From assembly GCA_016169945.1 (NCBI GenBank), contig JADLSH010000388.1, positions 1,274,001-1,338,000 of the forward strand: 64,000 nt of DNA. The letters run 5' to 3'. A program made the translations under genes and the position numbers. This document shows positions 30,701 to 36,889 of this stretch, in pieces. The notes beneath the pieces are model-generated. The model ran no database searches and had not been told where the DNA came from. It saw only the letters and a program-made list of their open reading frames with translations. Origin of the DNA: Trachythela sp. YZ-2020 (Eukaryota; Cnidaria; Anthozoa; Malacalcyonacea; Clavulariidae). The number at the start of each line of letters is the position of its first letter. Position 1 is the first letter of the stretch.

Positions 30701-32211
30701 AACAAATTTCGTTGACTTCACGCTGTTGAGAATTACAACGTATAGATATCGAAATCAAAAATATTTCAAAGCAGTTAATCATATAAAGCTTTATAACAAA
30801 TTTTAATTACAAATCCATAAAAGAAGTTTAAAGAAGTGTCGTATCAAATCAATATGAAATATTTAGACGGTTTTGGTAAATGTTGATGAGCCAAACTCAG
30901 GACTTATATTGCATGGGTTTGAATATTTTTGCAAATGGCAGACGTTTTTGTCTCTCAGGTGAGTTTATTCTATATTCAAATAATCATTCATTTCCATGAC
31001 AAATATACGTACCAACAATATGCAAAATTCATGTCACTTGCTAGTGTATAAACTTTTCAATAACCATATTTTAATCTTGTTTTATCTTACAAAACAGTCT
31101 TATTGGTTTACATTCTTGCCTTGCAAAGTGATTAATCCGTATGCTAAAGCATCTAAATACTTTATTGGCCCACCCCTTTTTTGTCTTAAATAATTCATTC
31201 TTGTGTTAATGCTAGTGGAACATTGTTTTTGGCCATTATTCTTGTCAAGATACCCTAAAGCTTCTCTTTCTTAGATAACTCAAACCAGTTCACCATTCTG
31301 GTCCAACATCATCCAAATTTGTTACCGCAACATGTTGGGTCTGTTTTAAAACAATGATATAGGTGCATGTATAGATGATGTTTTGTCCATGTTGGATCAA
31401 TAGGGAGCTTTAGCAATGACTACGAGTGCGATATTCGTCATTTTCGCGTGTTGTTTGTATAGGCCATCTCGCAAAAGTCGTAGTCGTCGGGCTTTTGAGT
31501 ACGAAATTTATCAAAAATCTCGTAGTCAAAAGCCCAACGACTACGACTTTTGCGAGATGGCGTATACAAACAACACGGCGTTTGGCGCGAAAATGACGAA
31601 TCTCGTAGTCGTACTCGTAGTCATTGCTAAAGTGTGTGACTGGTTTGGGTGGGCGTTTACAGTGTAATGCTAATCATGGTAGAACTGTATTGTTTGTTTC
31701 CTTCTTTAAGCACCAACTTCACATCTTTTAAATTAACTCTACTTCGATGTTAACACAATGCGCATTGTCTTTGTCTTTAATTTATGTCTTCCGTAATGTT
31801 CAGTGACTTTTGTGATGTTGATCTTTACATGCATCTTTGGCCGTGTCCATATTTTAACATACATGCATGTATAAACTCTATGCATGTATTCTAATATGGT
31901 TGTAAAATAAATAGATAAATAGAAATATAAACAACATAATCCATTCTAATGTACAGTATATATTACAATATATTACTAGTGTAAGAACAATGTTGATTAG
32001 CCTACTATTAAAGACTTCTATTGTCCTACATAATCTATTTTTTCTCTTGCAGTGTAATGCTAATGGTAAAACAATGTTATTGGAAACGGATTTCTCACTT
32101 CAAGTTAAGAGTCTCATTGACCAGTATCTAATGCGGTGTAATTCAATCCCGGCATTCCTAAGTAGCGTCACTTTGGAACTCTTCGAAAGACAAACACAAA
32201 TGATGAATTGA
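707..32211 (+). CDS. MAD1L1: MAD1 (MAD1L1) mitotic checkpoint protein, 3' part, 15 exons
   Basis: Coiled-coil scaffold that recruits MAD2 to unattached kinetochores. Exons: 707-777, 1620-1750, 2611-2725, 3949-4004, 4208-4294, 4720-4798, 5233-5298, 5726-5815, 6450-6497, 6582-6638, 7189-7283, 28422-28512, 29205-29418, 30179-30369, 32053-32211. All have AG acceptors and GT donors. Joined after the two leading bases of a split codon, they give 515 codons and TGA with no internal stop, about the length of the corresponding part of the human protein (718 aa in total). The first ten or so exons are heptad-rich coiled coil. Recalled human counterparts match block by block, for example KERDGMRAILGSYDSE against KERNGCRRLLNSYDSG (first K taken from human, E onward in the exon at 5726). 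The N-terminal third must lie upstream of the window. Exon boundaries were read by eye and not confirmed by RNA. Confidence 0.93.
914..976. repeat. Perfect 22-bp inverted repeat (hairpin)
   Basis: Arms 914-935 and 955-976 are exact reverse complements around a 19-base loop. It lies in the MAD1 intron 778-1619 and looks like a small fold-back/MITE remnant. Confidence 0.75.
2176..2462. repeat. MITE-like element with 18-bp terminal inverted repeats
   Basis: TACAATCTTGGACATAAC at 2176-2193 is the exact reverse complement of 2445-2462. The interior is C/G-tract rich and non-coding. It lies in a MAD1 intron. Confidence 0.65.
2788..3440. repeat. AAYAGY hexamer microsatellite array, split by a MITE
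   Basis: Continuous alternation of AAY and AGY triplets (aatagt, aacagc, aatagc and similar) from about 2788 to 3117 and again from about 3349 to 3440. One frame reads Asn-Ser repeats and the reverse strand gives Tyr/Cys/Leu strings, so the long ORFs here are artefacts. The array lies in a MAD1 intron just after the donor at 2726. Confidence 0.9.
3119..3301. mobile_element. MITE with 23-bp TIRs inside the microsatellite
   Basis: 3119-3141 (TTAGTAAAATTACATAGGTG and 3 more bases) is the reverse complement of 3279-3301. A second small inverted repeat (AACAATTATTC / GAATAATTGTT) follows at about 3302-3348, and the AAYAGY array resumes after it. The element therefore inserted into, or seeded, the microsatellite. 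Confidence 0.7.
4386..4672. mobile_element. hAT-type MITE with 8-bp target duplication CACGTGTA
   Basis: It starts CAGGGGCGTAA and ends TTTACGCCCCTG. The flanks 4378-4385 and 4673-4680 are both CACGTGTA, a perfect 8-bp target-site duplication, as expected for hAT transposons. The interior has a poly-C run and no ORF. It lies in the MAD1 intron between the exons at 4208 and 4720. Confidence 0.85.
5870..6035. repeat. Purine-rich low-complexity tract
   Basis: Long stretch of GAAAG/GGAA/AAATAA-type purine runs on the + strand inside a MAD1 intron. The antisense ORF across it is a composition artefact. Confidence 0.7.
6697..6720. repeat. (TAG)n microsatellite
   Basis: Eight or so uninterrupted TAG/AGT triplets in the MAD1 intron 6639-7188. 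Just beyond it, 6743-6760 and 6907-6926 form an imperfect inverted repeat that may bound a small MITE. Confidence 0.75.
7801..8236. mobile_element. MITE with roughly 40-bp TIRs (GTTTCAGACGCCGCTCCACT type)
   Basis: 7801-7843 is nearly the exact reverse complement of 8194-8236. The interior contains extra partial copies of the same end (for example about 8030-8060) and short GTCGCTC motifs, suggesting internal duplication. There is no coding capacity. It lies near the start of the giant MAD1 intron. Confidence 0.8.
9805..9867. repeat. Fold-back repeat (TCTATGAGGTGATAGTT arms)
   Basis: GATTTCTATGAGGTGATAGT at 9805 onward is complementary to 9847-9867. It is probably the core of a longer MITE that extends over about 9720-10090. 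Confidence 0.7.
10330..10388 (-). ncRNA. Hammerhead-ribozyme-like motif (candidate)
   Basis: Read on the minus strand: CAACGU (10388-10383), then about 18 bases, then CUGAUGA (10364-10358), a stem II of GACACU/AGUAUC with one mismatch, then GAAA (10338-10335) and AUGUUG (10335-10330). The last pairs with CAACGU as a six-pair stem III (one G-U). That is the catalytic-core layout of a type III hammerhead with a GUU cleavage triplet. Stem I is weak (GUG/CAC with a bulge), so activity is uncertain. Such motifs are known in Penelope-like elements and retrozymes of animals. Confidence 0.35.
10662..11561 (-). CDS. Intronless rhodopsin-class GPCR, copy 1
   Basis: Single-exon, 299 residues, seven hydrophobic segments. 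TM1 has GTLAN with N38 (1.50 position). TM2 has LAITD with D66 (2.50). C91 and C169 fit the usual TM3-ECL2 disulfide. TM7 has NPCLVF at 272-277 (NPxxY variant), followed by a helix-8-like WRSSGFREAVKNIF. The TM3 end reads LQSYIKLAYP where most class A receptors have DRY, so the ionic-lock Arg is absent. TM6 lacks the CWxP proline. The ligand is unknown; the family resembles anthozoan-expanded amine/adenosine/melatonin-like orphan receptors. It is transcribed opposite to the host MAD1 gene and head-to-head with copy 2, with about 0.9 kb between their starts. Confidence 0.9.
   Translation of the reverse strand: MTCLQAEVYLAASKKVISAQTVIVIFNIFLSFFGTLANGLVIMAYYRNPRLRTIQNTIFLLLAITDISVTAFVQPTYVAVSLRGLLGEPDCLLSNTDMCLTLMLIFLSLVTVVILSLQSYIKLAYPYRFQSILTKRRLKLMVAFSWLFVATATLAIAIYPPLDAYFAVCIISSTIITVVFTWCWTYKLVARHRKAIQTTQTPSTREIVSRKKILRSTVTALAVILSLLSCYFFGLCFVFFSVLSDAWGFNRETHFIMASVTTTLLYLNSFLNPCLVFWRSSGFREAVKNIFNQRTILQQ
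11562..12461. promoter_or_regulatory. Shared 0.9-kb divergent spacer between GPCR copies 1 and 2
   Basis: No gene is visible. The two receptors are transcribed away from this spacer, so it must contain both upstream regions. It is AT-rich with a short palindrome around TCCAGTC-GACTGGA near 11850. No clear TATA box could be assigned. Confidence 0.4.
12462..13403 (+). CDS. Intronless rhodopsin-class GPCR, copy 2
   Basis: Single-exon, 313 residues, ATG at 12462. It has the same seven-helix plan as the other copies: GTLAN (N50) in TM1, LAITD in TM2, a conserved Cys before TM3, LQSYITLAFP in place of the DRY region (Q130-S131-Y132), a KLVARHRKAIQ loop before TM6, and NPCLVFWRS in TM7/helix 8. The tail ends in ILQQ, as in copy 1, and copy 5 ends TLQQ, so these three form one subgroup. 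It is nested in the MAD1 intron in the same direction as the host. No AATAAA was seen close downstream. Confidence 0.9.
   Translation: MATDSTQELPKVVSCFSNAIYFPTGIKLIAAQTMLVILNIVISFFGTLANGLVIMAYYRNPRLRTIQNTIFLLLAITDICVTAFVEPTYVAASLRGFFRKNDCLLWDISVNLMTLFVFLSLVTIVILSLQSYITLAFPYRFQSILNKHRLKVMVVFSWGLVTTATLIFVIYPSFKIHMYFGVFTISSTIVTVVLTWIWTYKLVARHRKAIQTAQAPSTLEIVSRKKILRSTFTAFAIVLSLLGCYLFGLCFIFFAKLLDAWDINHDTHLIMSSATATLMFLNSLLNPCLVFWRSSEFRESVRNRFSRRPILQQ
14555..14649. repeat. Fold-back repeat of about 38-bp arms
   Basis: 14555-14593 and 14612-14649 are imperfect reverse complements (ACAAACC...TTATCAGAT / ATCTGATAA...GGTTTGT). It is a MITE-like hairpin adjoining a TA tract. Confidence 0.65.
15368..15675. 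mobile_element. MITE with 69-71 bp terminal inverted repeats
   Basis: 15368-15438 is largely complementary to 15607-15675, beginning TACAGCTAATTC and ending GAATTAGCTGTA. The interior holds two diverged direct copies of a segment of about 70 bp (each with AAGCACTAT and GTGATTGATATATC). Non-coding. Confidence 0.8.
16258..17033 (+). repeat. Duplicated GPCR 5' flank, block 1
   Basis: 16258-16370 and about 16668-17033 match the sequences upstream of GPCR copies 3 and 4 (shared landmarks: CTACCTGCAGATGGAAATGA and GATCAGTTTTTCCTGCATGA). A fold-back element of about 290 bp splits this copy. It leads directly into the deleted receptor at 17034. Confidence 0.75.
16381..16509. mobile_element. Fold-back element inserted in duplicated flank
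   Basis: 16381-16413 and 16477-16509 are 33-bp inverted repeats with one mismatch (ATGGTTTTCCGTGCAGGATT...). The equivalent flanks at 17390 and 20175 lack it, so it entered after the duplication. Confidence 0.8.
17034..17148 (+). pseudogene. GPCR fragment with internal deletion
   Basis: ATGGCAAGAAATTTGACACA at 17034 and the following 115 bases match the first 40 or so codons of GPCR copy 3. The frame is broken by TAA about 20 codons in. At about 17149 the homology jumps to the 3' flank of copy 3: 17149-17280 matches 18967-19105. Everything from TM1 through the stop codon, plus about 300 bases of 3' flank, was lost in one deletion. Confidence 0.8.
17285..17750 (+). repeat. Duplicated GPCR 5' flank, block 2 (upstream of copy 3)
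   Basis: Closely matches 20069-20546 upstream of the pseudogene and, in two pieces, 16258-17033. It extends up to the ATG at 17751, so the promoter region was copied with the gene. Confidence 0.75.
17751..18668 (+). CDS. Intronless rhodopsin-class GPCR, copy 3
   Basis: Single-exon, 305 residues, ATG at 17751 preceded by CCTCGAGT. The N-terminus has an N-glycosylation sequon NLT (residues 4-6). TM1 has GTLAN (with ANALV where the others have ANGLV), TM2 LAITDF, and TM3 ends LQNYITLAYP (Q131-N132-Y133 instead of DRY). The KLVARHRKAIH loop precedes TM6, and TM7 has NPCLVFWRSTSFRETVKNIFS followed by the stop. It is most similar to the pseudogene at 20547, with which it shares 5' flank; its 3' flank reappears after the fragment at 17034. 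ICL3 carries GQNAARKKILRS, which marks this subgroup off from copies 1, 2 and 5 (REIVS or LEIVS). Confidence 0.9.
   Translation: MASNLTRLHPSSTMICELFVIYTPTGMKAIALQAGVAIINIIISLFGTLANALVIMAYYRNPRLRTIQNTIFLLLAITDFSVTAFLQPTYVAAILSGLLGKLSCLLLDINGVLATFFLELSLVTIAILSLQNYITLAYPYHWQSIITKSRFNLAIVFSWLLVSTLTFGGFLHQSFVEYGALCIVFVAIIIVVFTWWWTYKLVARHRKAIHTIQSPSTGQNAARKKILRSTITALAVILGLVACYFLGLCFFLFRKFMNPSRLGHSSFAIVRSLAVTLMFLNSLLNPCLVFWRSTSFRETVKNIFS
18669..20068. other. GPCR 3' flank and spacer
   Basis: About 18720-18860 contains a dispersed repeat also found, in inverted and diverged form, near 62265-62430. 18967-19105 is the 3' flank shared with the fragment at 17034. 19262-19315 is a tandem run of ACTAGTTACAATAGACACA (about three copies). 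A short GPCR relic lies at 19436-19490. Confidence 0.6.
19436..19490 (+). pseudogene. Short GPCR TM1 relic
   Basis: ACTGGCATGAAGGCTATTGA at 19441 and the following bases match the TGMKAIALQAG...INI segment that opens TM1 in copies 3 and 4. It reads TGMKAID-PAILMNIV before a stop. Homology ends on both sides. Confidence 0.5.
20069..20546 (+). repeat. Duplicated GPCR 5' flank, block 3
   Basis: Matches 17285-17750 nearly end to end, including the CCTCGAGT just before the start codon position. Confidence 0.75.
20547..21464 (+). pseudogene. GPCR copy 4: start codon lost, nonsense in helix 8
   Basis: Full-length relative of copy 3. The initiator is GTG (20547) where copy 3 has ATG. The Trp codon after NPCLVF is TAG (21417-21419) where copy 3 has TGG. 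The remaining 14 codons (RNTSFRETVKNIFS) and the ancestral TAG stop follow intact at 21420-21464. The rest of the frame is open, with TM1-TM7 and the LQSYITLAYP motif preserved, so inactivation is recent. The in-frame ATG at codon 15 could still start a receptor that lacks helix 8 and the C-tail, so a residual product cannot be excluded. Confidence 0.85.
21465..23729. other. Gene-free span between GPCR copies 4 and 5
   Basis: Holds a CGTTTCAAGCGAAGGCCCTT motif near 21558 (inverted CGAAACGT family), a retroposon-like tail ending in (AAAT)n at about 22040-22113, a 26-bp inverted repeat at 22292-22317/22341-22368 and AT-rich filler. A 62-codon ORF at 23116-23304 has no recognisable homology. Confidence 0.55.
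22292..22368. repeat. Inverted repeat with TTTCGAGCGAAAAT arms
   Basis: 22292-22317 and 22341-22368 are imperfect reverse complements around a loop of about 23 bases. MITE-like. Confidence 0.6.
23730..24632 (+). CDS. Intronless rhodopsin-class GPCR, copy 5
   Basis: Single-exon, 300 residues, ATG at 23730. GTLANGLVI in TM1, LAITDISV in TM2, Cys before TM3, LQSFITLAYP at the DRY position (Q117-S118-F119), KLVARHRKAIH, then NPCLVFWRSSNFREAVKNIF and a TLQQ end like copies 1 and 2. An AATAAA polyadenylation signal lies at 24741-24746, about 110 bases after the stop, supporting a short self-contained transcript. It is the last receptor before MAD1 coding sequence resumes at 28422. The ligand and the G protein are unknown. 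Confidence 0.9.
   Translation: MECRGNGLYFPASIKVVAAQAIIMILNIVISLFGTLANGLVIIAYYRNARLRTIQNTIFFVLAITDISVTAFVEPTYVVAILRKLLGKRDCLFWNIFLTSMMFIFLSLVTVVILSLQSFITLAYPYQSERMFTKRRLKIAVTFSWGFVTTATIAFVIYPSLKMNLYFSVCIIFSTIITVVFTWIWTYKLVARHRKAIHTSQNPSTREIVSTKKILRSTVTALAVTLSLLGCYFFGLCFFFFRLLLDAWGVSRGVHLIMASVTTTLMYLNSLLNPCLVFWRSSNFREAVKNIFNRRKTLQQ
25518..26160. mobile_element. GC-rich MITE with 42-bp perfect TIRs
   Basis: 25518-25559 and 26119-26160 are reverse complements (ATGCATCAGTCAAATCCAAG onward). Subterminal CCCGGGG and GGGGCATTT motifs also mirror each other, in strong contrast to the AT-rich surroundings. A CGCTCGAAACGTCGAA motif lies inside at about 25914. No coding capacity. Confidence 0.85.
26746..26952. 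mobile_element. Inverted-repeat element with roughly 66-bp arms
   Basis: 26746-26811 and 26887-26952 are near-complete reverse complements (AAAAGCTCACACACACTCGC onward). Confidence 0.8.
26953..27145. mobile_element. MITE with roughly 45-bp TIRs (AAGCCTGGTTCACACGATGA)
   Basis: 26953-27000 is largely complementary to 27100-27145. It abuts the previous inverted-repeat element with no spacer. Confidence 0.8.
27664..27729. repeat. Three tandem 22-bp repeats
   Basis: CTTGACAACGTGGTAACAAT plus GC, twice exactly and a third time with changes. Confidence 0.85.
28422..32211 (+). CDS. MAD1L1: MAD1 C-terminal exons: MAD2-binding motif, RLK motif, RWD-like domain
   Basis: These last four exons carry the functional end of MAD1. 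The exon 29205-29418 begins at the human-like LQGD(Y/F)D junction and contains VKVVHFSQNP, the MAD2-interaction motif (human KVLHMSLNP). The exon 30179-30369 contains NKRLKEVFAQKIQEFREAC, with the RLK triplet known to contact BUB1 in other species, then the start of the RWD-like fold (CYSLTGYRID). The last exon, 32053-32211, ends in the conserved SIPAFLSS-TLELF block and stops at TGA 32209-32211. The exon at 28422 completes the codon split at 7283 (CA plus A), which ties the two exon clusters together across the 21-kb intron. All core motifs are intact, so the gene is probably functional. Confidence 0.95.
28791..28856. repeat. Fold-back repeat of about 30-bp arms
   Basis: 28791-28819 pairs with 28824-28856 (GGAATACTCGA / TCGAGTATTCC core). 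It lies in the MAD1 intron 28513-29204. Confidence 0.7.
28943..29090 (+). mobile_element. tRNA-derived SINE, copy 1
   Basis: TAGCTCAGTTGGTTAGAGCG (A box) and GGTTCAATTCC (B box) at the right tRNA spacing, followed by a TTGCATTTTTCGCAA body. The upstream GAACTTGCGGTTAA is shared with the copy at 46332, so the element starts before the tRNA part. It is intronic in MAD1. Confidence 0.8.
31403..31633. mobile_element. Long fold-back MITE (GGGAGCTTTAGCAATGAC ends)
   Basis: The two halves are almost entirely complementary, with arms of roughly 100 bp. The ends are CTTTAGCAATGACTACGAG and CTCGTAGTCATTGCTAAAG. A diverged copy lies at 41527-41703. It is in the last MAD1 intron. Confidence 0.85.
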
Positions 32212-33220
32212 AAACGGCCAAACAGACTAAACATGAATGCTTATTTAGATAGGAGGTCAATTTAAGCACTTTATGCTCTAGCTTTTGTTACTACTTGCAA
32301 GTTTCCTTTAATATAAGGTGCACCTACAATAACTTTTTTATTCATTTGTTAAGAACTGGTAAACCGAAAATCATGGTGTGAAAGGTGCATTTACACGCTG
32401 CAATATGTGATTTGATGAATGGTAATGACAAATATTTTCAGTTGATGATGTCCTCAGATGATATTTGCCATGCATTTTTCAAATATCATTAAAGTGCATC
32501 TGAAATCGCCCCCACAAATCGCAACGTGTGAACATACCTTTACTGTATTCATGCGACTACAGTTTGATATAGAAATGAAACTAATTTTTAGATTGCTATT
32601 CCTACCTTTTCTAGGTGCGTTTTATTATATTCTTCGTGTGTAATAATAATGTAGAAGAAAATGTTTCTCGACTAAGATTGGTATATTTCAGTGCAGTTAT
32701 GCAAAATGCAGCTGTGGGGAAATATGGAACAACATTCCAAAAATCTGTAGCACTCGTAAGAAAATCTGTAATAGAATATTTGGTCGTATACTAAGAACAG
32801 AAATATACCAATCACCTCAAAGCAGTTTTCAACGGAGGATTGCTACTGCAAACGTGCTCAAAGCTCAAAAACAAACATGATGGCCTATACTGAAGGTGTA
32901 TAGTACAACAGCAAAACAACGAAGATATTAACATTGAGCTATCCCCTCGAGCATTTTCTTGTGTATTATATTCATAGGTGTAATAGGAAAGTTAACTTCC
33001 CCGATGGGCCAGATATTTTCTCCTATATCTTAGCTATATTTTACAAGTTAAATTGGAACGAAATTACTGTACATGCATACCTATTCTTGATTATTAAGTA
33101 AACGGTTTTTGTAAGTAAAATGTGGATCTGTGAGAATCTATTCGTTTTTAAGAAATTTTACTTTGCAAATAAATTAGTAAATAGTGCTTCCATAAATGGC
33201 GCTTCTTCCGACTCCAAGTC
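32212..33220. other. MAD1 3' UTR and convergent intergenic spacer
   Basis: Follows the MAD1 stop. An AATAAA at 33168-33173 is the clearest polyadenylation signal seen, but it lies about 960 bases downstream, so the 3' end is uncertain. The next locus (33221 onward) is on the minus strand, making the two genes tail-to-tail. Confidence 0.5.
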
Positions 33221-33893
33221 TTATCTAACATAAGATCCAAATCAGTAATTCGTTGTTGAGTCAGAAGCAGCTGTACAACGAAATGTTGAACTGTATTTCC
33301 TGTATGCACCAAAATAACAGTTACTATTTTTATCGCTTTTCACATCACATGAGTTTCCATTGCTAGCTGCAAATATGTGCGGGGTGAAGCCATTAGCCTG
33401 CCACCATTGTGAGGTACATTCAGGGCCGTATCTACGGGGGGGTTTGGGGGGGTGTGAAGGCACAAAACAATACAAGTCGGCACAAAAGAAGTAGGAACAA
33501 AAAAAGTCGGCACAAAAATAGAAAAAGGGAATTAATATTTTTTGTTAAAAATTAATTTGTAAGAAAAAACTTATGTATTGGTTAAATAGTAATATAAGAA
33601 CGTTAGTAGTCCGGGAAAAAATTTTAAACTCCTTATTCCTCCCCCCCCCGTCGACAGATAAAAAAGGAGTTTTATGACAACAAACATTGTAAGTAGTCGG
33701 TACAAGTTCGTTTGGTAGTCGGTTGAAACCACCTTACACCCCCCCTGGATAATTTTCTGAGTACGGCCCTGGGTACATTCTGAGCATTTCTGTCCCATGA
33801 CACTAATATGACTGGCTTTCTTGCATTCATCCCAAAATCTACCCATCAGATCAAAATCAGTGAACACAGCTCGGACGTAATCAGTGTTGATGT
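33221..33893 (-). pseudogene. PAN/fibrinogen-like family, copy A: truncated and transposon-interrupted
   Basis: Remnant of the last exon only. 33780-33893 encodes DYVRAVFTDFDLMGRFWDEC and the following CSEC region. 33221-33420 encodes the WW...PHI...CDVKSDK...FRCTA end. Between them sits a 351-bp hAT MITE with an 8-bp target duplication. The Trp codon of the conserved TTNYWFGSYV end is TGA (33242-33244). Upstream homology ends abruptly at about 33893, where a second inverted-repeat element begins, so the rest of the gene is missing. Not expected to be functional. Confidence 0.85.
33421..33771. mobile_element. hAT MITE inside copy A, TSD GGTACATT
   Basis: Ends CAGGGCCGTA and TACGGCCCTG. Perfect 8-bp duplication GGTACATT at 33413-33420 and 33772-33779. 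Removing the element and one duplication restores the family's reading frame across the site, which proves insertion into a former exon. Confidence 0.92.
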
Positions 33894-34403
33894 GACTAGT
33901 TGCTATACTAGTTCTACAGTTGTTTATTTTCTGCTTTGTTGTGGTGGGTTCATTTCCCGTCAAAGGTTTCAGCGTTAAAATAAGCTGTCAATATATTATA
34001 TTCATATCTATAACTTGAGTAGAACTGTTTCCAATTTACATAGTTTTTTGCTTTACCCAAGGCAAACCTTTCATATATAATAACGTTGGACTATTTGTCA
34101 AATTCAGTAAGCAACAGTTTTGTAATCAAATTCTTACTGTTAAATTTGAAATAAAGATATAAGATCTAGGTTTAACTATATTATACTTTACTATAGCCGT
34201 AGGCTGTAGCTAGGCAATTATATTTTCTATGAATTTTTTGGACTAGAATTCTTCTAAAATTTGAACTACTACTACTCAAGTTATAGCTATGAATATTGAC
34301 AGATTATTCTAACGCTAAAGCCCTTGACGGGTAATGAACCCACCACAACAAAGGCAAAGCAGAAAATAAACAACAGTAGAACTAGTAGCAACATAGGCAA
34401 AAT
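33894..34403. mobile_element. Inverted-repeat element truncating copy A
   Basis: 33894-34022 is imperfectly complementary to about 34269-34403 (landmark GTGGGTTCAT / ATGAACCCAC). It begins exactly where gene homology stops. Confidence 0.7.
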
Positions 34404-35129
34404 GCTTTCTTCTGAGTTCTGGCTTTGTTTCAATATTTTGGCTCCGTAACAATGTAACAATTTGGAAAATGACACCAAGCAAAATAAGAAAACAATGTAA
34501 CGACGAGGTTGCGAAATAAGTTAGCCAACATATTTCCACCCTTTTGTTGCTGCAAATTTACTTGCATAAATATTTACTTGCTAAAATTTTAATTTTATTA
34601 TGCTTACAAAAAGGATATCACAAAAAAACCATGTAACAATTTAGTTATGCTTGGGTAATCAACTGTCTTTAAGACACTTCGAGCTGCAATTAATATCGTA
34701 CGAAAAGTTTAGATGATTTGTTGCAGTTCGAACCGAACCCTTAAAGACGTTTCCAGCCCTTCTTTCCTCCTTGCTTAAGGTGCCTTATAAGGGACAAGGG
34801 TAATCCAAAATTTATTACTTTGGAGAGCAATAGAATTCTAGACTTATCATGCTGCTATACAAGATTATATTTAAGTGTGTATATGTTAGCAAAACTCATG
34901 GTCCTGACAGTTGCGACTGAAAATCTAGCGTCCCTTGTCTACAATAATTCCACAATTCGAACAAGTCACCCAAACATTCCGTGTAATGCACAGCTTTGAT
35001 AATAATACCAGTGTACGATGAGGCTATCTTTTTCTAGATTCATGCAATCTACTATGTGTTACTTAATTAGAATGCAACTATCTATACTAATAAATCGATG
35101 TTATTAATAGCACATGTTTTCAACAACTC

Positions 35130-36889
35130 TCAATGTCCAAGAGGTCCATAATGTATGCATGTAGTTCGTTGGGGCTGCGTCATATCACACATAACATCCA
35201 ATTCATCCCAAAATCTACCCATCAGATCAAAATCAGTGAACACAGCCCGGACGTAATCAGTTTTGTTCTCGACACCATATTGTGGGAAACTGCATGTAGC
35301 TCGCCAGTGAGTTGTCTTGTTCCTCAGGTCAGTCATTTGCTTCAGATTCATTCGATAGTTGGACCAATTAGGAGTATGTTCGTTTGCTGGGGCATCCTCA
35401 TACATTGCTTTGTATCTGAATGGTTCCAAATCTTTGTTTTCTCTTGTAAAAGACATGATAAGAGTCCACACGGATCCAGGTTCAGACTCCATATCACAGT
35501 AAAGTGTGCGAGGTTTTTGTTGCCAATCAAGGATGATGTAATTCCCCGATGTGTTCCAACCACTGTTAAAGTGGTCAAGACAACTTCCATTTAACTGAGG
35601 TTTGATTACCTAAGGAAATTTAGAACATCAAGTAGTTTATATGCTTGTTAGAAATAATATGAGTAGTCCTCGCCGGAAGTGTTTTACCACCGTGGCCGAA
35701 TTGGTTAAGACAACTTTTCTTGACATGCGGTAATATCTGACATCTTGTGGATATTTAGCAGGTGCAAAATTAATTATGTACGGGATTTAATTTTGATTCA
35801 ACGTGAATAAATATTTGAATGAAAAGTTTACAGAACGCGTGGTTTGTGCATGAATAGCTTACACATGATTATTTCATTATTTGCATGCTTAGCAGGTGCA
35901 AAAATTCAATTATGTTCGGAATGTCTTCAGGGGCGCGCGTGGCTAATCAATCTTTGGATATATATTTGTATAGCTACAAATGAATGAAAGATGGACTACA
36001 CTAAATCAGTAAATGGCTCTTCATTGCTTAAATTCTTAACTGCTTTTTCTAGTGGGCCAGTTAGGACCATCTCTTGATGGAAACCCGCTTCTCGCATGCA
36101 ACTGCATGAAGGAAAACTATTTTCACAAAACGGCATATCGTAGATATCCCCGATTGCATGAAGAAGTGAAAATATTCTGGACAAAGAGAGACATTCTCGG
36201 AGTACTACATTAAATTTTGGGTTGTAAAAAATGCAAGATATCTATACCTGTTCCGTTATAATTTCCGTCGTCGGTCTGATCTCTGATTCGTGCGATGCTC
36301 CAGGTATCTGATAGAAGGTGTATCTATCATCTTTCAGGAACTCCAATGAATCTCCATCATCATTCTTGGTTTCATTATGTAATTCACAATTTTCTTCTCC
36401 ATCATTAACAGAAGTAGGTTCAGCATAATTGAAAGACTTGCAACTTTTTTCCTCGAAACAAAACAAGACGCAATCCAATGGTGTCACTGTTCTTGAGCTT
36501 TGAAAAGCTTCTCGCCGAGAACGAATGCCTGGAAAAAGTCGATACAGTATGGGACTTGCTGTAAAATGCAGTAAAATGCGCAAAAAAGGGTTACTAAAAT
36601 ACACATCATGGAAGGCAATAAATTCTTATGCGTTACTACTTGTGTTTACCCTAACAAGATGGCATTTGTAGATGAAACTGTATTGCAGTGTACTAACAAT
36701 ATCACTGATAATAGAACGAAATGGAATAGAGTATGGAACAGAAGAGAACAGTACATTGCCATAACATATACCTTGTTTGATTTGATAAAATACTCCACCA
36801 TCTCCATATACTTCGGCTTCTACATCTGTGGCTACGCTCATCCCCAATATGATCCAGAATATTGTAGGTTGAATGTTCTTGGAAATCAT
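35130..36889 (-). CDS. Secreted PAN plus fibrinogen-like protein, copy B (C-terminal deletion)
   Basis: Exons (minus order): 36772-36889, 36248-36528, 35130-35609. Exon 1 encodes a signal peptide (MISKNIQPTIFWIILGMSVA). Exon 2 is a PAN/apple domain (LDCVLFCFEEKSCKSFNYAE, NCELHNE, DRYTFYQIPGA). Exon 3 opens with CLDHFNSG and LYCDMESEPGSVWTLIMSF, typical of the anthozoan fibrinogen/COLFI-like domain. Intron phases are 1 and 0, as in the other copies. After DFDLMGRFWDE about 60 codons are deleted, and the frame then reads LDVMCDMTQPQ to a new stop, so the last three or four conserved Cys are gone. It may make an altered secreted protein or be decaying. Likely extracellular binding role; partners unknown. 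Confidence 0.75.

Noticed and set aside
35133..35594. 153-codon plus ORF opposite copy B
   Set aside because: Antisense shadow of a conserved exon; similar shadows occur opposite C, D, E and F.
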